Shown piece after piece: positions 16,504-25,052 of a stretch of 64,000 bases of DNA. Each line of letters begins with the position of its first letter. Position 1 is the stretch's first letter. The DNA is from Streptomyces sp. SAJ15. GTDB taxonomy: Bacteria; Actinomycetota; Actinomycetes; Streptomycetales; Streptomycetaceae. The position numbers and the translations under genes are program-made. Under the pieces are notes generated by a model. That model did not search any database, was not told where the DNA came from, and worked only from the letters and a program-made list of their open reading frames with translations. The DNA lies in contig NZ_NISY01000003.1 in NCBI RefSeq assembly GCF_007595705.1, positions 496,001 through 560,000 on the forward strand, given 5' to 3'.

Positions 16504-18297
16504 ATGCATCGGTACCGGTCCCACACCTGCGGCGAGCTCCGCGCCGCTGATGTCGACTCCGACGTGCGGCTGAGCGGCTGGCTGCACAATCGGCGCGATC
16601 TGGGCGGCATCCTCTTCATCGATCTGCGCGACCACCACGGCCTGGTCCAGCTGGTCGCCCGTCCGGGCACCCCGGCCAACGAGGCGCTCAGCCACCTCAC
16701 CAAGGAGACCGTGGTCCGGGTCGACGGCAAGGTCGTCAGCCGCGGCGCCGACAACGTGAACCCGGAGCTCCCGACCGGTGAGATCGAGGTCGAGGTCACC
16801 GAGGTCGAGGTGCTCGGCGCCGCCGAGCCGCTGCCCTTCACCGTCTTCCCCGAGGACGGGGTGAACGAGGAGCGCCGGCTGGAGTACCGCTTCCTCGACC
16901 TGCGTCGCGAGCGGATGCACCGCAACATCATGCTGCGCTCCGCGGTGATCGCCGCGATCCGGCAGAAGATGACCGCGCAGGGCTTCAACGAGATGGCGAC
17001 CCCGATCCTGTCCGCCACCTCCCCGGAGGGCGCGCGCGACTTCCTGGTCCCCTCCCGGCTGCACGCGGGCCGGTTCTACGCGCTGCCGCAGGCCCCGCAG
17101 CAGTTCAAGCAGCTGCTGATGATCGCCGGCTTCGACCGCTACTTCCAGATCGCGCCGTGCTTCCGCGACGAGGACGCCCGCGCGGACCGCTCCCCGGGCG
17201 AGTTCTACCAGCTCGACGTCGAGATGAGCTTCGTCGAGCAGGAGGACGTCTTCCAGGTCATCGAGAAGGTCATGACCGAGCTCTTCGAGGAGTTCGGCAA
17301 GGGCCGCCACGTGACCTCGCCCTTCCCGCGCGTCCCGTTCCGCGAGGCGCTGCTGAAGTACGGCTCCGACAAGCCGGACCTGCGCGCCAAGCTGGAGCTG
17401 ACCGACGTCACCGACGTCTTCGCCGACTCCGACTTCAAGGCCTTCGCGGGCAAGCACGTGCGCGCACTGGCCGTGCCGGACACCGCCGACCAGCCGCGCA
17501 AGTTCTTCGACGGGCTCGGTGAGTTCGCGGTGGAGCACGGCGCCAAGGGCCTGGCCTGGGTGCGCGTCGGCGAGGGACTCCCCGACAAGGCCGCGCTGAC
17601 CGGCCCGATCGCCAAGTTCCTCACCGAGGACGACGTCAAGGCGCTCACCGAGCGGCTCGGCCTCGCCCCCGGCCACGCGGTCTTCTTCGGCGCCGGCGAG
17701 TTCGACGAGGTCTCGAAGATCATGGGCGCGGTGCGGGTCGAGGCCGCGCGGCGCGCCGGCCACTTCGAGGAGAACGTCTTCCGCTTCTGCTGGATCGTCG
17801 ACTTCCCGATGTTCGAGAAGAACGAGGACACCGGCCAGATCGAGTTCTCCCACAACCCGTTCTCCATGCCGCAGGGCGGCCTGGAGGCGCTGCAGACCAA
17901 GGACCCGCTGGACATCCTGGCCTGGCAGTACGACATCGTCTGCAACGGTGTCGAGCTGTCCTCGGGCGCCATCCGGAACCACGAGCCGGACATCATGTAC
18001 AAGGCGTTCGAGATCGCCGGCTACAGCAAGGACGACGTGGAGCGCGAGTTCGGCGGCATGCTGCGCGCCTTCAAGTTCGGCGCCCCGCCGCACGGTGGCA
18101 TCGCCCCGGGCGTCGACCGCATCGTGATGCTGCTGGCCGACGAGCCGAACATCCGCGAGACCATCGCCTTCCCGCTCAACGGCAACGCGCAGGACCTGCT
18201 GATGGGCGCGCCGAGCGAGGTGGACGAGGCGCGGCTGAAGGAGCTGCACCTGTCGATCCGCAAGCCGGTCCAGGTCAAGCAGGCCGACAAGGGCTGA
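16504..18297 (+). CDS. aspS: Aspartyl-tRNA synthetase
   Basis: A 597-residue class II synthetase charging tRNA-Asp, of the long bacterial type. The anticodon-binding OB fold covers residues 1–105 ([23 protein letters not shown]). The catalytic core has motif 1 around [18 protein letters not shown], motif 2 [21 protein letters not shown] and motif 3 [14 protein letters not shown]. The bacterial GAD insertion covers about 285–425. The enzyme may be discriminating or non-discriminating; the window has no gatCAB to judge by. Upstream lies a 200-bp gap with no structured leader that I can recognise. A hairpin terminator follows. Confidence 0.97.
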   Translation: MHRYRSHTCGELRAADVDSDVRLSGWLHNRRDLGGILFIDLRDHHGLVQLVARPGTPANEALSHLTKETVVRVDGKVVSRGADNVNPELPTGEIEVEVTEVEVLGAAEPLPFTVFPEDGVNEERRLEYRFLDLRRERMHRNIMLRSAVIAAIRQKMTAQGFNEMATPILSATSPEGARDFLVPSRLHAGRFYALPQAPQQFKQLLMIAGFDRYFQIAPCFRDEDARADRSPGEFYQLDVEMSFVEQEDVFQVIEKVMTELFEEFGKGRHVTSPFPRVPFREALLKYGSDKPDLRAKLELTDVTDVFADSDFKAFAGKHVRALAVPDTADQPRKFFDGLGEFAVEHGAKGLAWVRVGEGLPDKAALTGPIAKFLTEDDVKALTERLGLAPGHAVFFGAGEFDEVSKIMGAVRVEAARRAGHFEENVFRFCWIVDFPMFEKNEDTGQIEFSHNPFSMPQGGLEALQTKDPLDILAWQYDIVCNGVELSSGAIRNHEPDIMYKAFEIAGYSKDDVEREFGGMLRAFKFGAPPHGGIAPGVDRIVMLLADEPNIRETIAFPLNGNAQDLLMGAPSEVDEARLKELHLSIRKPVQVKQADKG

Positions 18298-18314
18298 TCC
18301 GGCATCGTTCGTTC

Positions 18315-18363
18315 GACTCGGCCCCGGCCGGCGGCGCGTCCGCGCCCCGACCGGGGCCGAGTC
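18315..18363 (+). terminator. aspS terminator
   Basis: A 13-bp perfect stem (18315–18327 with 18351–18363, GACTCGGCCCCGG and its complement) closes a GC-rich 23-nt loop just after aspS. Confidence 0.7.
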
Positions 18364-18410
18364 GTCTCCGCGCCTCCGAGGCGGCACGTCGTGGCTGTCA
18401 TCACACCGCA

Positions 18411-18439
18411 GCTAATTGGTATCTGAGATGCCAATTAGC
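18411..18439. promoter_or_regulatory. NsrR-type operator at nsrR promoter
   Basis: Arms GCTAATTGG (18411–18419) and CCAATTAGC (18431–18439) flank a palindromic centre ATCTGAGAT, giving a 29-bp dyad with one mismatch. It ends 12 bp before the regulator's start, so autoregulation is likely. The size and AT-rich arms fit known Rrf2/NsrR sites. Confidence 0.7.
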
Positions 18440-18451
18440 TAGCGTGCTGGT

Positions 18452-18916
18452 GTGCGACTGACGAAGAGCACCGACATCGCGCTGCGGATCGCGATGCGCC
18501 TGGCGGTGCTGGACGACGAGGCCGAGGCCCCGGCCACCCGCGAGGTGGCGGAGGCCGTGGCGGTCCCGTACACCCACGCGGCCAAGGTGGTCAGCAGGCT
18601 CCAGCGGCTCGGGGTGGTCGAGGCGCGGCGCGGCCGCGGCGGCGGCCTCACCCTCACCCACGCGGGCCGCACCGGCTCGCTCGGGCGGCTGCTGCGGGAG
18701 CTGGAGGGGGTCGGGGACGTGGTCGGCTGCGAGGACGAGCCGCCCTGTCCGCTGCGGAGCGCCTGCCGGCTGCGGTCGGCGCTGCGCACGGCGCAGGAGG
18801 CGTTCTTCGCCTCCCTCGACCCGCTCACCATCGACGACCTGGTCGGCCCCCCGACCGGTCCGGTGCTGCTGTCCCTGAGTCCGGGCCCGCGTGTCGAAGG
18901 ACCCCCGGCGGGCTGA
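18452..18916 (+). CDS. nsrR: NsrR nitric-oxide-sensing Rrf2 repressor
   Basis: A 154-residue winged-helix protein of the Rrf2 family. The helix-turn-helix lies at residues 20–65 (ATREVAEAVAVPYTHAAKVVSRLQ) followed by the wing RRGRGGGLTL. Three Cys with C-x5-C-x5-C spacing (GCEDEPPCPLRSACRL, about residues 93–105) are the [4Fe-4S] ligands of streptomycete NsrR. NO attack on the cluster abolishes DNA binding and derepresses hmp. The start is GTG, close behind the palindrome. The gene is 86 bp upstream of hmp on the same strand, with a second dyad between them. Confidence 0.9.
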   Translation: MRLTKSTDIALRIAMRLAVLDDEAEAPATREVAEAVAVPYTHAAKVVSRLQRLGVVEARRGRGGGLTLTHAGRTGSLGRLLRELEGVGDVVGCEDEPPCPLRSACRLRSALRTAQEAFFASLDPLTIDDLVGPPTGPVLLSLSPGPRVEGPPAG

Positions 18917-18966
18917 GGCCATCGAGCCCCGCTCGACGAGCCCCACGCGTGATGACGCACGCCCTT

Positions 18967-18991
18967 AAATGCGAATCTCACATTCATATTT
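18967..18991. promoter_or_regulatory. NsrR-type operator at hmp promoter
   Basis: A 25-bp imperfect dyad with outer arms AAAT (18967) and ATTT, and inner GAATCTCACATTC at its centre, 11 bp before the hmp start. It shares the ATCTNANAT-like core with the site upstream of nsrR. Confidence 0.7.
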
Positions 18992-19002
18992 GGAGCCCCA
19001 GG

Positions 19003-20199
19003 ATGCTGTCAGCGAAGTCCGCCGAGACCGTGCGCGCCACCCTGCCCGTGGTGGGCGCCTCCATCGGCGAGATCACCCCGCTCTTCTACGCGAAGCTCTT
19101 CGCCGCCCACCCCGAGCTGGCCCGCGATCTCTTCAACCGGGGCGACCAGGCCCAGGGGACCCAGCCGCAGGCCCTGGCCGGCTCCATCGCCACCTTCGCC
19201 ACCGTCCTGCTCCAGCGTCCGGAGGCCCGCCCGGACGCGCTGCTGGCGCGCATCGCCCACAAGCACGCGTCGCTCGGGGTCACCGCCGAGCAGTACCCCG
19301 TGGTGCACCGGCACCTGTTCGCGGCCATCGCCGAGGTGCTCGGCGACGCGGCCACCGAGGAGGTGGTGGCCGCCTGGGAGGAGGTGTACTGGCTGATGGC
19401 GAACGCCCTGATCGCCATCGAGGCCCGGCTGTACGCCGAGGCGGGGGTGGCCGCCGGAGACGTGTGGCGCGAGTACCGGGTGGTGGACCGGGTCCCGGAG
19501 ACGGACGAGGTCACCAGCTTCGTCGTCACCCCGCTGGACGGCGCCCCGCTGCCGCCCGCGCGACCCGGCCAGTACGTCTCCGTCCAGGTCGAACTCCCCG
19601 ACGGTGCCCGGCAGATCCGGCAGTACAGCCTGTCCGGGGCCCCCGAGGGCGCCCTGCGGTTCTCGGTCAAACGCGTGGCCGCCGACGCCTCCGGAGCCCC
19701 GGAGGGCGAGGTCTCGGCCCATCTGCACGACCGGGTGGACCGCGGCGCCGCCCTGCGGATCAGCGCCCCGGCCGGTGATGTCGTCCTCGACGAGGGGGAC
19801 GGGCCGCTGCTGCTGGTCTCGGCGGGCATCGGCGGCACCCCGATGATCGGCATGCTGAACCACCTGGCGGGCACCGGCTCCCCGCGCCCGGTCGTCGTGG
19901 CCCACGCCGACCGCACCCCCGCCGCCCACGCCTTCCGCGCCGAGCTGGAGCAGCTGGTCGCCAAGCTGCCGGACGCCGTGGCGCACCTGTGGTACGAGCG
20001 GCCCGACGGCGAGTGGCCCGCCGACCGCACCGGGCTGATGGACCTCGGACGGATCGACGTCCCCGCGGGAGCCACCGCCTACCTGTGCGGACCGGTGCCG
20101 TTCATGCGCGCCGCCCGCGCCCAGCTGCTGGCGGCGGGGGTCCCGGCCCGCGCCATCCACTACGAGGTCTTCGGCCCGGACCTGGGCCTGGACGGCTGA
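19003..20199 (+). CDS. hmp: Flavohaemoglobin / nitric oxide dioxygenase
   Basis: A 398-residue cytosolic enzyme converting NO and O2 to nitrate with NAD(P)H. The globin domain covers residues 1–140, with Tyr29 (LFYAKLF) of the distal pocket and the proximal His88 in HKHASLGV. The FAD-binding domain covers 150–250 (RQYSLSG motif). The NAD domain covers 258–398 (SAGIGGTPMIGML, and YLCGPVPFMRAAR near the end). ATG 19003 is chosen because it gives the standard family start (MLSAKSAETVRATLP) and has GGAG 8 nt upstream. A longer frame to 18949 would run through the operator. It is co-located with nsrR, forming an NO sensing and detoxification module. Confidence 0.95.
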   Translation: MLSAKSAETVRATLPVVGASIGEITPLFYAKLFAAHPELARDLFNRGDQAQGTQPQALAGSIATFATVLLQRPEARPDALLARIAHKHASLGVTAEQYPVVHRHLFAAIAEVLGDAATEEVVAAWEEVYWLMANALIAIEARLYAEAGVAAGDVWREYRVVDRVPETDEVTSFVVTPLDGAPLPPARPGQYVSVQVELPDGARQIRQYSLSGAPEGALRFSVKRVAADASGAPEGEVSAHLHDRVDRGAALRISAPAGDVVLDEGDGPLLLVSAGIGGTPMIGMLNHLAGTGSPRPVVVAHADRTPAAHAFRAELEQLVAKLPDAVAHLWYERPDGEWPADRTGLMDLGRIDVPAGATAYLCGPVPFMRAARAQLLAAGVPARAIHYEVFGPDLGLDG

Positions 20200-20260
20200 G
20201 TGGAAGCCCGCCCGCCGGTGTCACCGCACCCCGGCGGGCGCCGGCGGCAGGGGCCCGGCC

Positions 20261-20692
20261 TCAGGGCCGGGACCACGGCCCCGGGGCGTCCCCCAGCCGT
20301 CGGTCCACGCCGCACGGCGCCGCGCCCTCGCCGCGCGCCGCCCGGTGCACCGCGCGCAGCAGCCGCCGTGGCGTGGCGCGGTGCCGCCACAGCACGGCCC
20401 GTACGCCGTACTCCACCACCGCCATCAGCTCCACCTCCCGCAGCTCCCCGGCGACCAGCACCACCCGCTGACGCCCGCCGCACAGCAGTCGGCGCAGCTC
20501 CGCGCCGGCCCCCGCGTCCAGCCGCTCGACGAGCATCACCGCGACCGCGCCGTGCGGCCGCTCGTCGCGCTCGTGCGGCCGGTCCAGGAGTTCCACGCTG
20601 GGCTCGTCCCGCAACAGGCGGGCGACGCCGGCCCGGAAGCGCGGGTCGGGGCCGTGGACCGTCACCGTGACGGGGCTGTCCGGCACTGACAC
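20261..20692 (-). CDS. Stand-alone atypical receiver-like protein
   Basis: A 143-residue protein resembling the receiver half of NarL/LuxR-type response regulators. It has VTVTVHGPDPRFRAGVARLLRDEPSVELLD, QRVVLVAGELREVELMAVVEYGVRAVLWRHRA and LLRAVHRAARGEGAAP in the family's order. The acidic pair after beta-1 is replaced by HGPD, and the phospho-Asp strand reads VAVMLVERLDAG, so no phosphorylation site is evident. The expected C-terminal LuxR helix-turn-helix is missing: the frame stops 62 bp before the hmp stop, leaving no room for it. It is either a degenerate remnant or a receiver-only protein-interaction module. The start is GTG. Confidence 0.55.
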   Translation of the reverse strand: MSVPDSPVTVTVHGPDPRFRAGVARLLRDEPSVELLDRPHERDERPHGAVAVMLVERLDAGAGAELRRLLCGGRQRVVLVAGELREVELMAVVEYGVRAVLWRHRATPRRLLRAVHRAARGEGAAPCGVDRRLGDAPGPWSRP

Positions 20693-20898
20693 TGCGGTTC
20701 CTCGACTTCCCTGGCTTTCCTGCGGTCCTCGGATGACACAGGGTCAGCGAAGGGGTTAAACAATCGGTTGCCGCCGGATCAACGGCCCCTGGGGCGTGGG
20801 CTTTTCGACGCGGGGCAACCCGATGCGCCGGCCACCGCGTTCCCTGGGTGTGGAGTACACCGTGAGAGCAGGAGAGCGGCGATGGCGAGGACAGGTCG

Positions 20899-21426
20899 GT
20901 GACGGGTGCGGGCACCACACCGGGCCTCGGCTTCGAGGAGTTCGTGGCGGCTCGCGGGCCCCGGCTGCTGCGCGTGGCCTGGCTGCTGACCGGCGACCGG
21001 CACCTGGCGGAGGACCTGCTGCAGACCGTGCTCGCCAAGGTGTGGCCCCGCTGGCGGGCGATCGCGGCGGACGACCCGGAGGCGTATGTCCGCCGGGCCC
21101 TGGTCAACACGCACACCTCGTGGTGGCGGCGGCGCTGGCGCGGCGAGGTGCCGCACGGCGAACTGCCGGACACCGGCGCGGGGACGGATCCCTTCGCGGA
21201 GGTCGACCTGGAGCGCTCGCTGGCCTCGGCGGTGCGCGGGCTGCCCGCCCGACAGCGGGCGGTGGTGGTGCTGCGCTACTTCGAGGACCTGAGCGTGGAG
21301 GAGACCGCACGGGTGCTCGGCTGCGGCCCCGGCACCGTCAAGAGCCAGGCCGCCAAGGCGCTGCGCAGCCTGCGGGCCGTGCTGCCCGTCGCGACGCTGG
21401 TCGAGGGCGGTGACCGCCGTGGATGA
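20899..21426 (+). CDS. SigE-family ECF sigma factor
   Basis: A 175-residue extracytoplasmic-function sigma factor of the streptomycete SigE-like family. Region 2 is FEEFVAARGPRLLRVAWLLTGDRHLAEDLLQTVLAKVW. Region 4 is LPARQRAVVVLRYFEDLSVEETARVLGCGPGTVKSQAAKALRSLR. The GTG start has GAGGA about 8 nt upstream. The next gene begins 17 bp before this stop and encodes a one-helix membrane protein, the usual arrangement for a sigma factor and its membrane-bound partner. The signal is unknown. Confidence 0.9.
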   Translation: MTGAGTTPGLGFEEFVAARGPRLLRVAWLLTGDRHLAEDLLQTVLAKVWPRWRAIAADDPEAYVRRALVNTHTSWWRRRWRGEVPHGELPDTGAGTDPFAEVDLERSLASAVRGLPARQRAVVVLRYFEDLSVEETARVLGCGPGTVKSQAAKALRSLRAVLPVATLVEGGDRRG

Positions 21427-22198
21427 GGCCGAGAACGCCTACGAGCGGGAACTGCGGGTCCTGCTGGACCGGGCGGTGCCACGGCTGGCCGCGCCCGCCG
21501 AGCGGATGCCGCAGATCCGGGAGCGGGTCAGGCGCCGCGCCCGGCGCCGCCGCGCGGCCGGGGCCGCCGGCGGGGTGGTGGCGCTGGCGGCGCTGGCCAC
21601 GCTGGTGGCGCCCCGGTTCGGCGCCGGCGGCCCGGCGCCCGGCGACCCGGGGCCGCCCGTCGACCCGGTGCCGCCGGCCGCCTCCGGGACCGCCGGGCGA
21701 CAGGCCGGCGCCGAGGTCCGCTACCCCCGCCTCGGCGGGCTGACGGTCCGCCTCCCGGCCGGCTGGACCGCGCTGGAGACCAGCGCCTCCGCCTCCCCGG
21801 GCGCAAAGGCGCTGGGCTTCGCCGGAAACCGGCCGCGGGAGGCGTACGGCCCGCCGCCCTGCCACAAGTCCCCCGCGGGCGACTGCGTGCCGCTGGACCT
21901 GCTGTCGCCCGGCGACGCGCTGGTCGCCTTCCGCCCGCTGACCGACAAGAGCCCGACGGGCGAGGCCGTGCCCGGGGCGCTGGCGGAGCGGGCGCTGAGC
22001 GCGGCGTGCGAGGAGGCCGGCGCCACCTGGGAGGCGGAAGGTCGGCTCGCCGTCCCCGAACGCCGGGGCGGCGGTGCGGTGCGGGTCTCCGTCTGCCTGA
22101 CCCGGCCCGGCGCCGAGGACATCCGCCGGATCCGGGACCTGTACGCCTCCGCCCGGTTCGGCGACGACGCCCCGGCCGCGCCCGGCGCCGACCGCTGA
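21410..22198 (+). CDS. Membrane protein partner of the sigma factor, putative
   Basis: A 262-residue protein. Residues 1–45 are cytosolic and very basic at the end (RERVRRRARRRRAAG). Residues 47–67 form a single membrane helix (AAGGVVALAALATLVA). Residues 70–262 are extracellular, with a Pro-rich linker and then a small domain with four Cys (PPCHKSPAGDCVP, SAACEEAG, SVCLTRP). It overlaps the sigma gene by 17 bp, so translational coupling is expected. Location and topology suggest an anti-sigma role, but no ZAS zinc motif is visible, so the assignment is inference from context. Confidence 0.65.
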   Translation: MTAVDEAENAYERELRVLLDRAVPRLAAPAERMPQIRERVRRRARRRRAAGAAGGVVALAALATLVAPRFGAGGPAPGDPGPPVDPVPPAASGTAGRQAGAEVRYPRLGGLTVRLPAGWTALETSASASPGAKALGFAGNRPREAYGPPPCHKSPAGDCVPLDLLSPGDALVAFRPLTDKSPTGEAVPGALAERALSAACEEAGATWEAEGRLAVPERRGGGAVRVSVCLTRPGAEDIRRIRDLYASARFGDDAPAAPGADR

Positions 22199-22266
22199 TC
22201 CGGCCTTGCCCGAAACGGCCTGTCATTCACCCTTTCTTCCCTCATCACTTCCCGAAGGTGCCGCCC

Positions 22267-23082
22267 ATGCCCCTCCCCGAGTCCCCGACCGCGCCCCCGC
22301 GCAAGGCCCGTCCGCGTACGGTGTCGTCCCAGGCCCGGCTGCGCACGGCCACGGCCGCCGCCGCTCTGCTGCTGTCCACGGGAGGGCTGGCCGGCTGTGG
22401 CTCGGGTGCCGGCTCCGGCGGGTCCGGCGGCGTGCTGGCCGCCCCCTCGCAGACCCCTTCCGCCACCCGGGCCGCCGCCCCCGCGCGGACCTCGGACCGG
22501 CTGCCCGGCCTCGGTCCGCACACGCTGGCGAAGGTGCCGGAGGAGGCCCGGCAGGCCGTGGTGGTCACCGGAAAGGGCGCCGACTCCTCCGACTCCACGG
22601 TGGTGTTGTACGAGCGCACCGCCGACGGCTGGCGGGCCGCCGGCCCGACCTGGCCCGCCCACAACGCCCTGCGCGGCTGGACCGACGACCACCGGGCGGG
22701 CGATCTGCGCTCACCCCGGGGCGTCTTCACGCTGACCGACGCGGGCGGTCGGCTGCCCGACCCGGGTGCCCGGCTCCCGTACCACCGCTCCGCCGCCTTC
22801 GTCGTCAACGGCACCGGCTTCCGGGGCGAACCGCTGGCCGGGTCCTTCGACTACGTCGTGGCCATCGACTACAACCGGGTACGCGGCACCTCGCCGATGG
22901 ACTGGAGCCGCCCGCTGGGCGCGGCCAAGGGCGGCGGCATCTGGATCCACGTGGACCACGGGGGCCCCACGCAGGGCTGTGTCAGCCTCATCAAGCCCCA
23001 TATGCGGGCGCTGCTGCGGGCGCTCGACCCGGCGCGGGACCCGGTGGTGGTGATGGGCGACGCGGCGGCGCTGGCGCGCTGA
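22267..23082 (+). CDS. L,D-transpeptidase-like lipoprotein
   Basis: A 271-residue exported protein. The signal ends in a lipobox (LLLSTGGLAGC), so membrane anchoring by lipid is predicted. After a Ser/Ala/Pro linker, residues 85–271 form a YkuD-type fold with LRSPRGVFTL, FVVNGTGF and the catalytic HVDHGGPTQGCVSL, where His and Cys form the active site. YkuD enzymes make 3-3 cross-links in peptidoglycan. The sequence around the Cys (TQGCVSL) is a variant of the usual S-x-G-C-(I/V)-R, and the N-terminal layout resembles the murein-peptide-binding subgroup. ATG 22267 has GAAGG upstream. It follows the sigma/membrane pair by 68 bp and may be transcribed with it. Confidence 0.8.
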   Translation: MPLPESPTAPPRKARPRTVSSQARLRTATAAAALLLSTGGLAGCGSGAGSGGSGGVLAAPSQTPSATRAAAPARTSDRLPGLGPHTLAKVPEEARQAVVVTGKGADSSDSTVVLYERTADGWRAAGPTWPAHNALRGWTDDHRAGDLRSPRGVFTLTDAGGRLPDPGARLPYHRSAAFVVNGTGFRGEPLAGSFDYVVAIDYNRVRGTSPMDWSRPLGAAKGGGIWIHVDHGGPTQGCVSLIKPHMRALLRALDPARDPVVVMGDAAALAR

Positions 23083-23113
23083 CACCAGGGCGGCCGGGCG
23101 CGGCCGGGTAGCG

Positions 23114-23159
23114 CGAAGGCGCCGGGTGGGCTGGAGGTCCAGCCCACCCGGCGCCTTCG
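23114..23159. terminator. Bidirectional terminator, 22-bp perfect stem
   Basis: Positions 23114–23135 pair with 23138–23159 without mismatch. It sits between the convergent L,D-transpeptidase and metG genes and serves both. Confidence 0.85.
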
Positions 23160-23183
23160 GCACGAACGTCCGCGGGAAGTCCG

Positions 23184-24905
23184 CTACGCGACGGCGTCCT
23201 GGCCGCCGAACCGCTCGCGGTACCCCGCCAGGTCGTCCTCGGTGATCTTCGCGAAGAGCACCGGCGGGACGGTGAAGGGCGTGCCGGCCGGGACGGAGGC
23301 GAGCGCCCTGGCCTCGTCGGGGCTCACCCAGACGGCCGTGTCGTCGGCCAGCGAGAAGGCGGAGCGCATGGCGGCCGCCGACGCCGGGATGAAGGGCTCG
23401 GAGACCACGGCGTAGAGGTGGATGAGGTTCATCGCGGTGCGCAGGGTGAGCGCCGCGCCCTCCGGGTCGGTCTTGATCTCCAGCCAGGGCGCCTTCTCCT
23501 CCAGGTAGGAGTTGCCCGCGCTCCACAGCGCGCGCAGCGCGGCGGCCGCCTTGCGGAACTGGAGGGCGTCCATGTGGCCCTCGTACTCCGCCAGCAGCTC
23601 GGCGATCTGCTCGCCCAGCCTGGTCTCCGCCTCGCCGGCCTCGGCGCCGGCCGGCACCTCGTCGCCGAAGCGCTTGCGGGAGAAGGACAGCACCCGGTTG
23701 ACGAAGTTGCCCAGGGTGTCGGCGAGGTCCTTGTTGACCGTGGCGGTGAAGTGCTCCCAGGTGAACGAGGTGTCGTCGGACTCCGGGGCGTTGGCGATCA
23801 GGAAGTAGCGCCAGTAGTCGGCGGGCAGCACCTCCAGCGCCGCGTCGGTGAAGACGCCGCGCTTCTGCGAGGTGGAGAACTTGCCGCCGTAGTACGTCAG
23901 CCAGTTGAACGCCTTGACGTAGTCGACCTTCTTCCAGGCGTCACGGGTGCCCAGCAGCGTGGCCGGGAACATCACCGTGTGGAAGGGGACGTTGTCCTTG
24001 GCCATGAACTCGGTGTACCGGACGGTGTCGTCCGCCTCGTACCACCACGACTTCCAGTCGCGCTCGGCCGGGTTCTGGTCGGCCCACTCCTTCGTCGCGC
24101 CGATGTACTCGATCGGGGCGTCGAACCAGACGTAGAAGACCTTGCCCTCGGCGGCCAGGTCCGGCCAGGTGTCGGCCGGGACCGGCACACCCCAGTCCAG
24201 GTCGCGGGTGATGGCGCGGTCCTGGAGCCCCTCGGTCAGCCACTTGCGGGCGATGGAGGAGGCCAGCGTCGGCCAGTCCTTGCCGTGCTCGTCGACCCAG
24301 GCCGCGACCTCCTCGGCCAGCTTGGACTGGAGCAGGAAGAGGTGCTTGGTCTCGCGGACCTCCAGGTCGCTGCTGCCGCTGATCGCGGAGCGCGGCTCGA
24401 TGAGGTCGGTCGGGTCGAGCACGCGGGTGCAGTTCTCGCACTGGTCGCCGCGCGCCTTGTCGTAGCCGCAGTGCGGGCAGGTGCCCTCGATGTAACGGTC
24501 GGGCAGGAAGCGGTCGTCGGCGTTGGAGTACACCTGGCGGATCGAGCGCTCCTCGATGAAGCCGTTGGCCTTCAGCTCGCGCGCGATGGTCTGGGTGATC
24601 TCCACGTTCTGCCGCGAGGAGCTGCGCCCGAAGTAGTCGAAGGACAGCCCGAAGCCGTCGTAGATCGCCTTCTGGGCGTCGTGCTGCTGCGCGCAGAAGA
24701 CGTCGACCGGCAGCCCCGCCTCCTTGGCGGCCAGCTCGGCCGGGGTGCCGTGCTCGTCGGTGGCACAGATGTAGAGCACGTCCTCGCCGCGCTGGCGCAT
24801 ATAGCGGGCGTAGACGTCGGCCGGGAGCATGGACCCCACCATGTTGCCCAGGTGCTTGATCCCGTTGATGTAGGGAAGGGCGCTGGTGATGAGGTGTCGA
24901 GCCAT
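23184..24905 (-). CDS. metG: Methionyl-tRNA synthetase
   Basis: A 573-residue class I synthetase. The HIGH-equivalent is HLGN ([18 protein letters not shown], residue 18). The zinc-binding knuckle is [17 protein letters not shown] at about residues 143–159. The KMSKS loop reads KFSTSQKRG at about 342. The anticodon-binding helical domain follows ([23 protein letters not shown]). It has no C-terminal tRNA-binding EMAPII extension, which is normal for actinobacteria. An unusually structured 60-nt segment lies just upstream of the start codon. It is monocistronic, bounded by terminators on both sides. Confidence 0.96.
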   Translation of the reverse strand: MARHLITSALPYINGIKHLGNMVGSMLPADVYARYMRQRGEDVLYICATDEHGTPAELAAKEAGLPVDVFCAQQHDAQKAIYDGFGLSFDYFGRSSSRQNVEITQTIARELKANGFIEERSIRQVYSNADDRFLPDRYIEGTCPHCGYDKARGDQCENCTRVLDPTDLIEPRSAISGSSDLEVRETKHLFLLQSKLAEEVAAWVDEHGKDWPTLASSIARKWLTEGLQDRAITRDLDWGVPVPADTWPDLAAEGKVFYVWFDAPIEYIGATKEWADQNPAERDWKSWWYEADDTVRYTEFMAKDNVPFHTVMFPATLLGTRDAWKKVDYVKAFNWLTYYGGKFSTSQKRGVFTDAALEVLPADYWRYFLIANAPESDDTSFTWEHFTATVNKDLADTLGNFVNRVLSFSRKRFGDEVPAGAEAGEAETRLGEQIAELLAEYEGHMDALQFRKAAAALRALWSAGNSYLEEKAPWLEIKTDPEGAALTLRTAMNLIHLYAVVSEPFIPASAAAMRSAFSLADDTAVWVSPDEARALASVPAGTPFTVPPVLFAKITEDDLAGYRERFGGQDAVA

Positions 24906-24923
24906 TTCAGGCTGCTCCCGAGT

Positions 24924-24984
24924 CGATACCGTGGGTGACTGAATCCTTGTAGCTGCATTGTGCGGCTACAGAATCTCAGTATCG
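24924..24984 (-). promoter_or_regulatory. Inverted-repeat structure in metG promoter/leader
   Basis: On the minus strand, nested complementary segments are visible: CGAT/ATCG (24924–24927 with 24981–24984), ACTGA/TCAGT (24938 and 24976) and TGTAGC/GCTACA (24948–24953 with 24965–24970). They start 19 bp before the metG ATG. This could be a leader hairpin or an operator. It lacks T-box motifs. Confidence 0.4.
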
Positions 24985-25001
24985 TACTGGACCACCCGCG
25001 G

Positions 25002-25035
25002 CCGCCCGCGCCCCGTTTTTCCGGAGCGCGGGCGG
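25002..25035 (-). terminator. Terminator of the vWA gene
   Basis: A 14-bp stem with one mismatch (25002–25015 with 25022–25035) and an A-rich loop, 18 bp beyond the vWA stop. Confidence 0.7.
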
Positions 25036-25052
25036 TCCGACGCGGCTGTCGC

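Noticed and set aside
24906..25000. T-box leader upstream of metG
   Set aside because: No T-box sequence or specifier loop could be found. Only simple inverted repeats are present.
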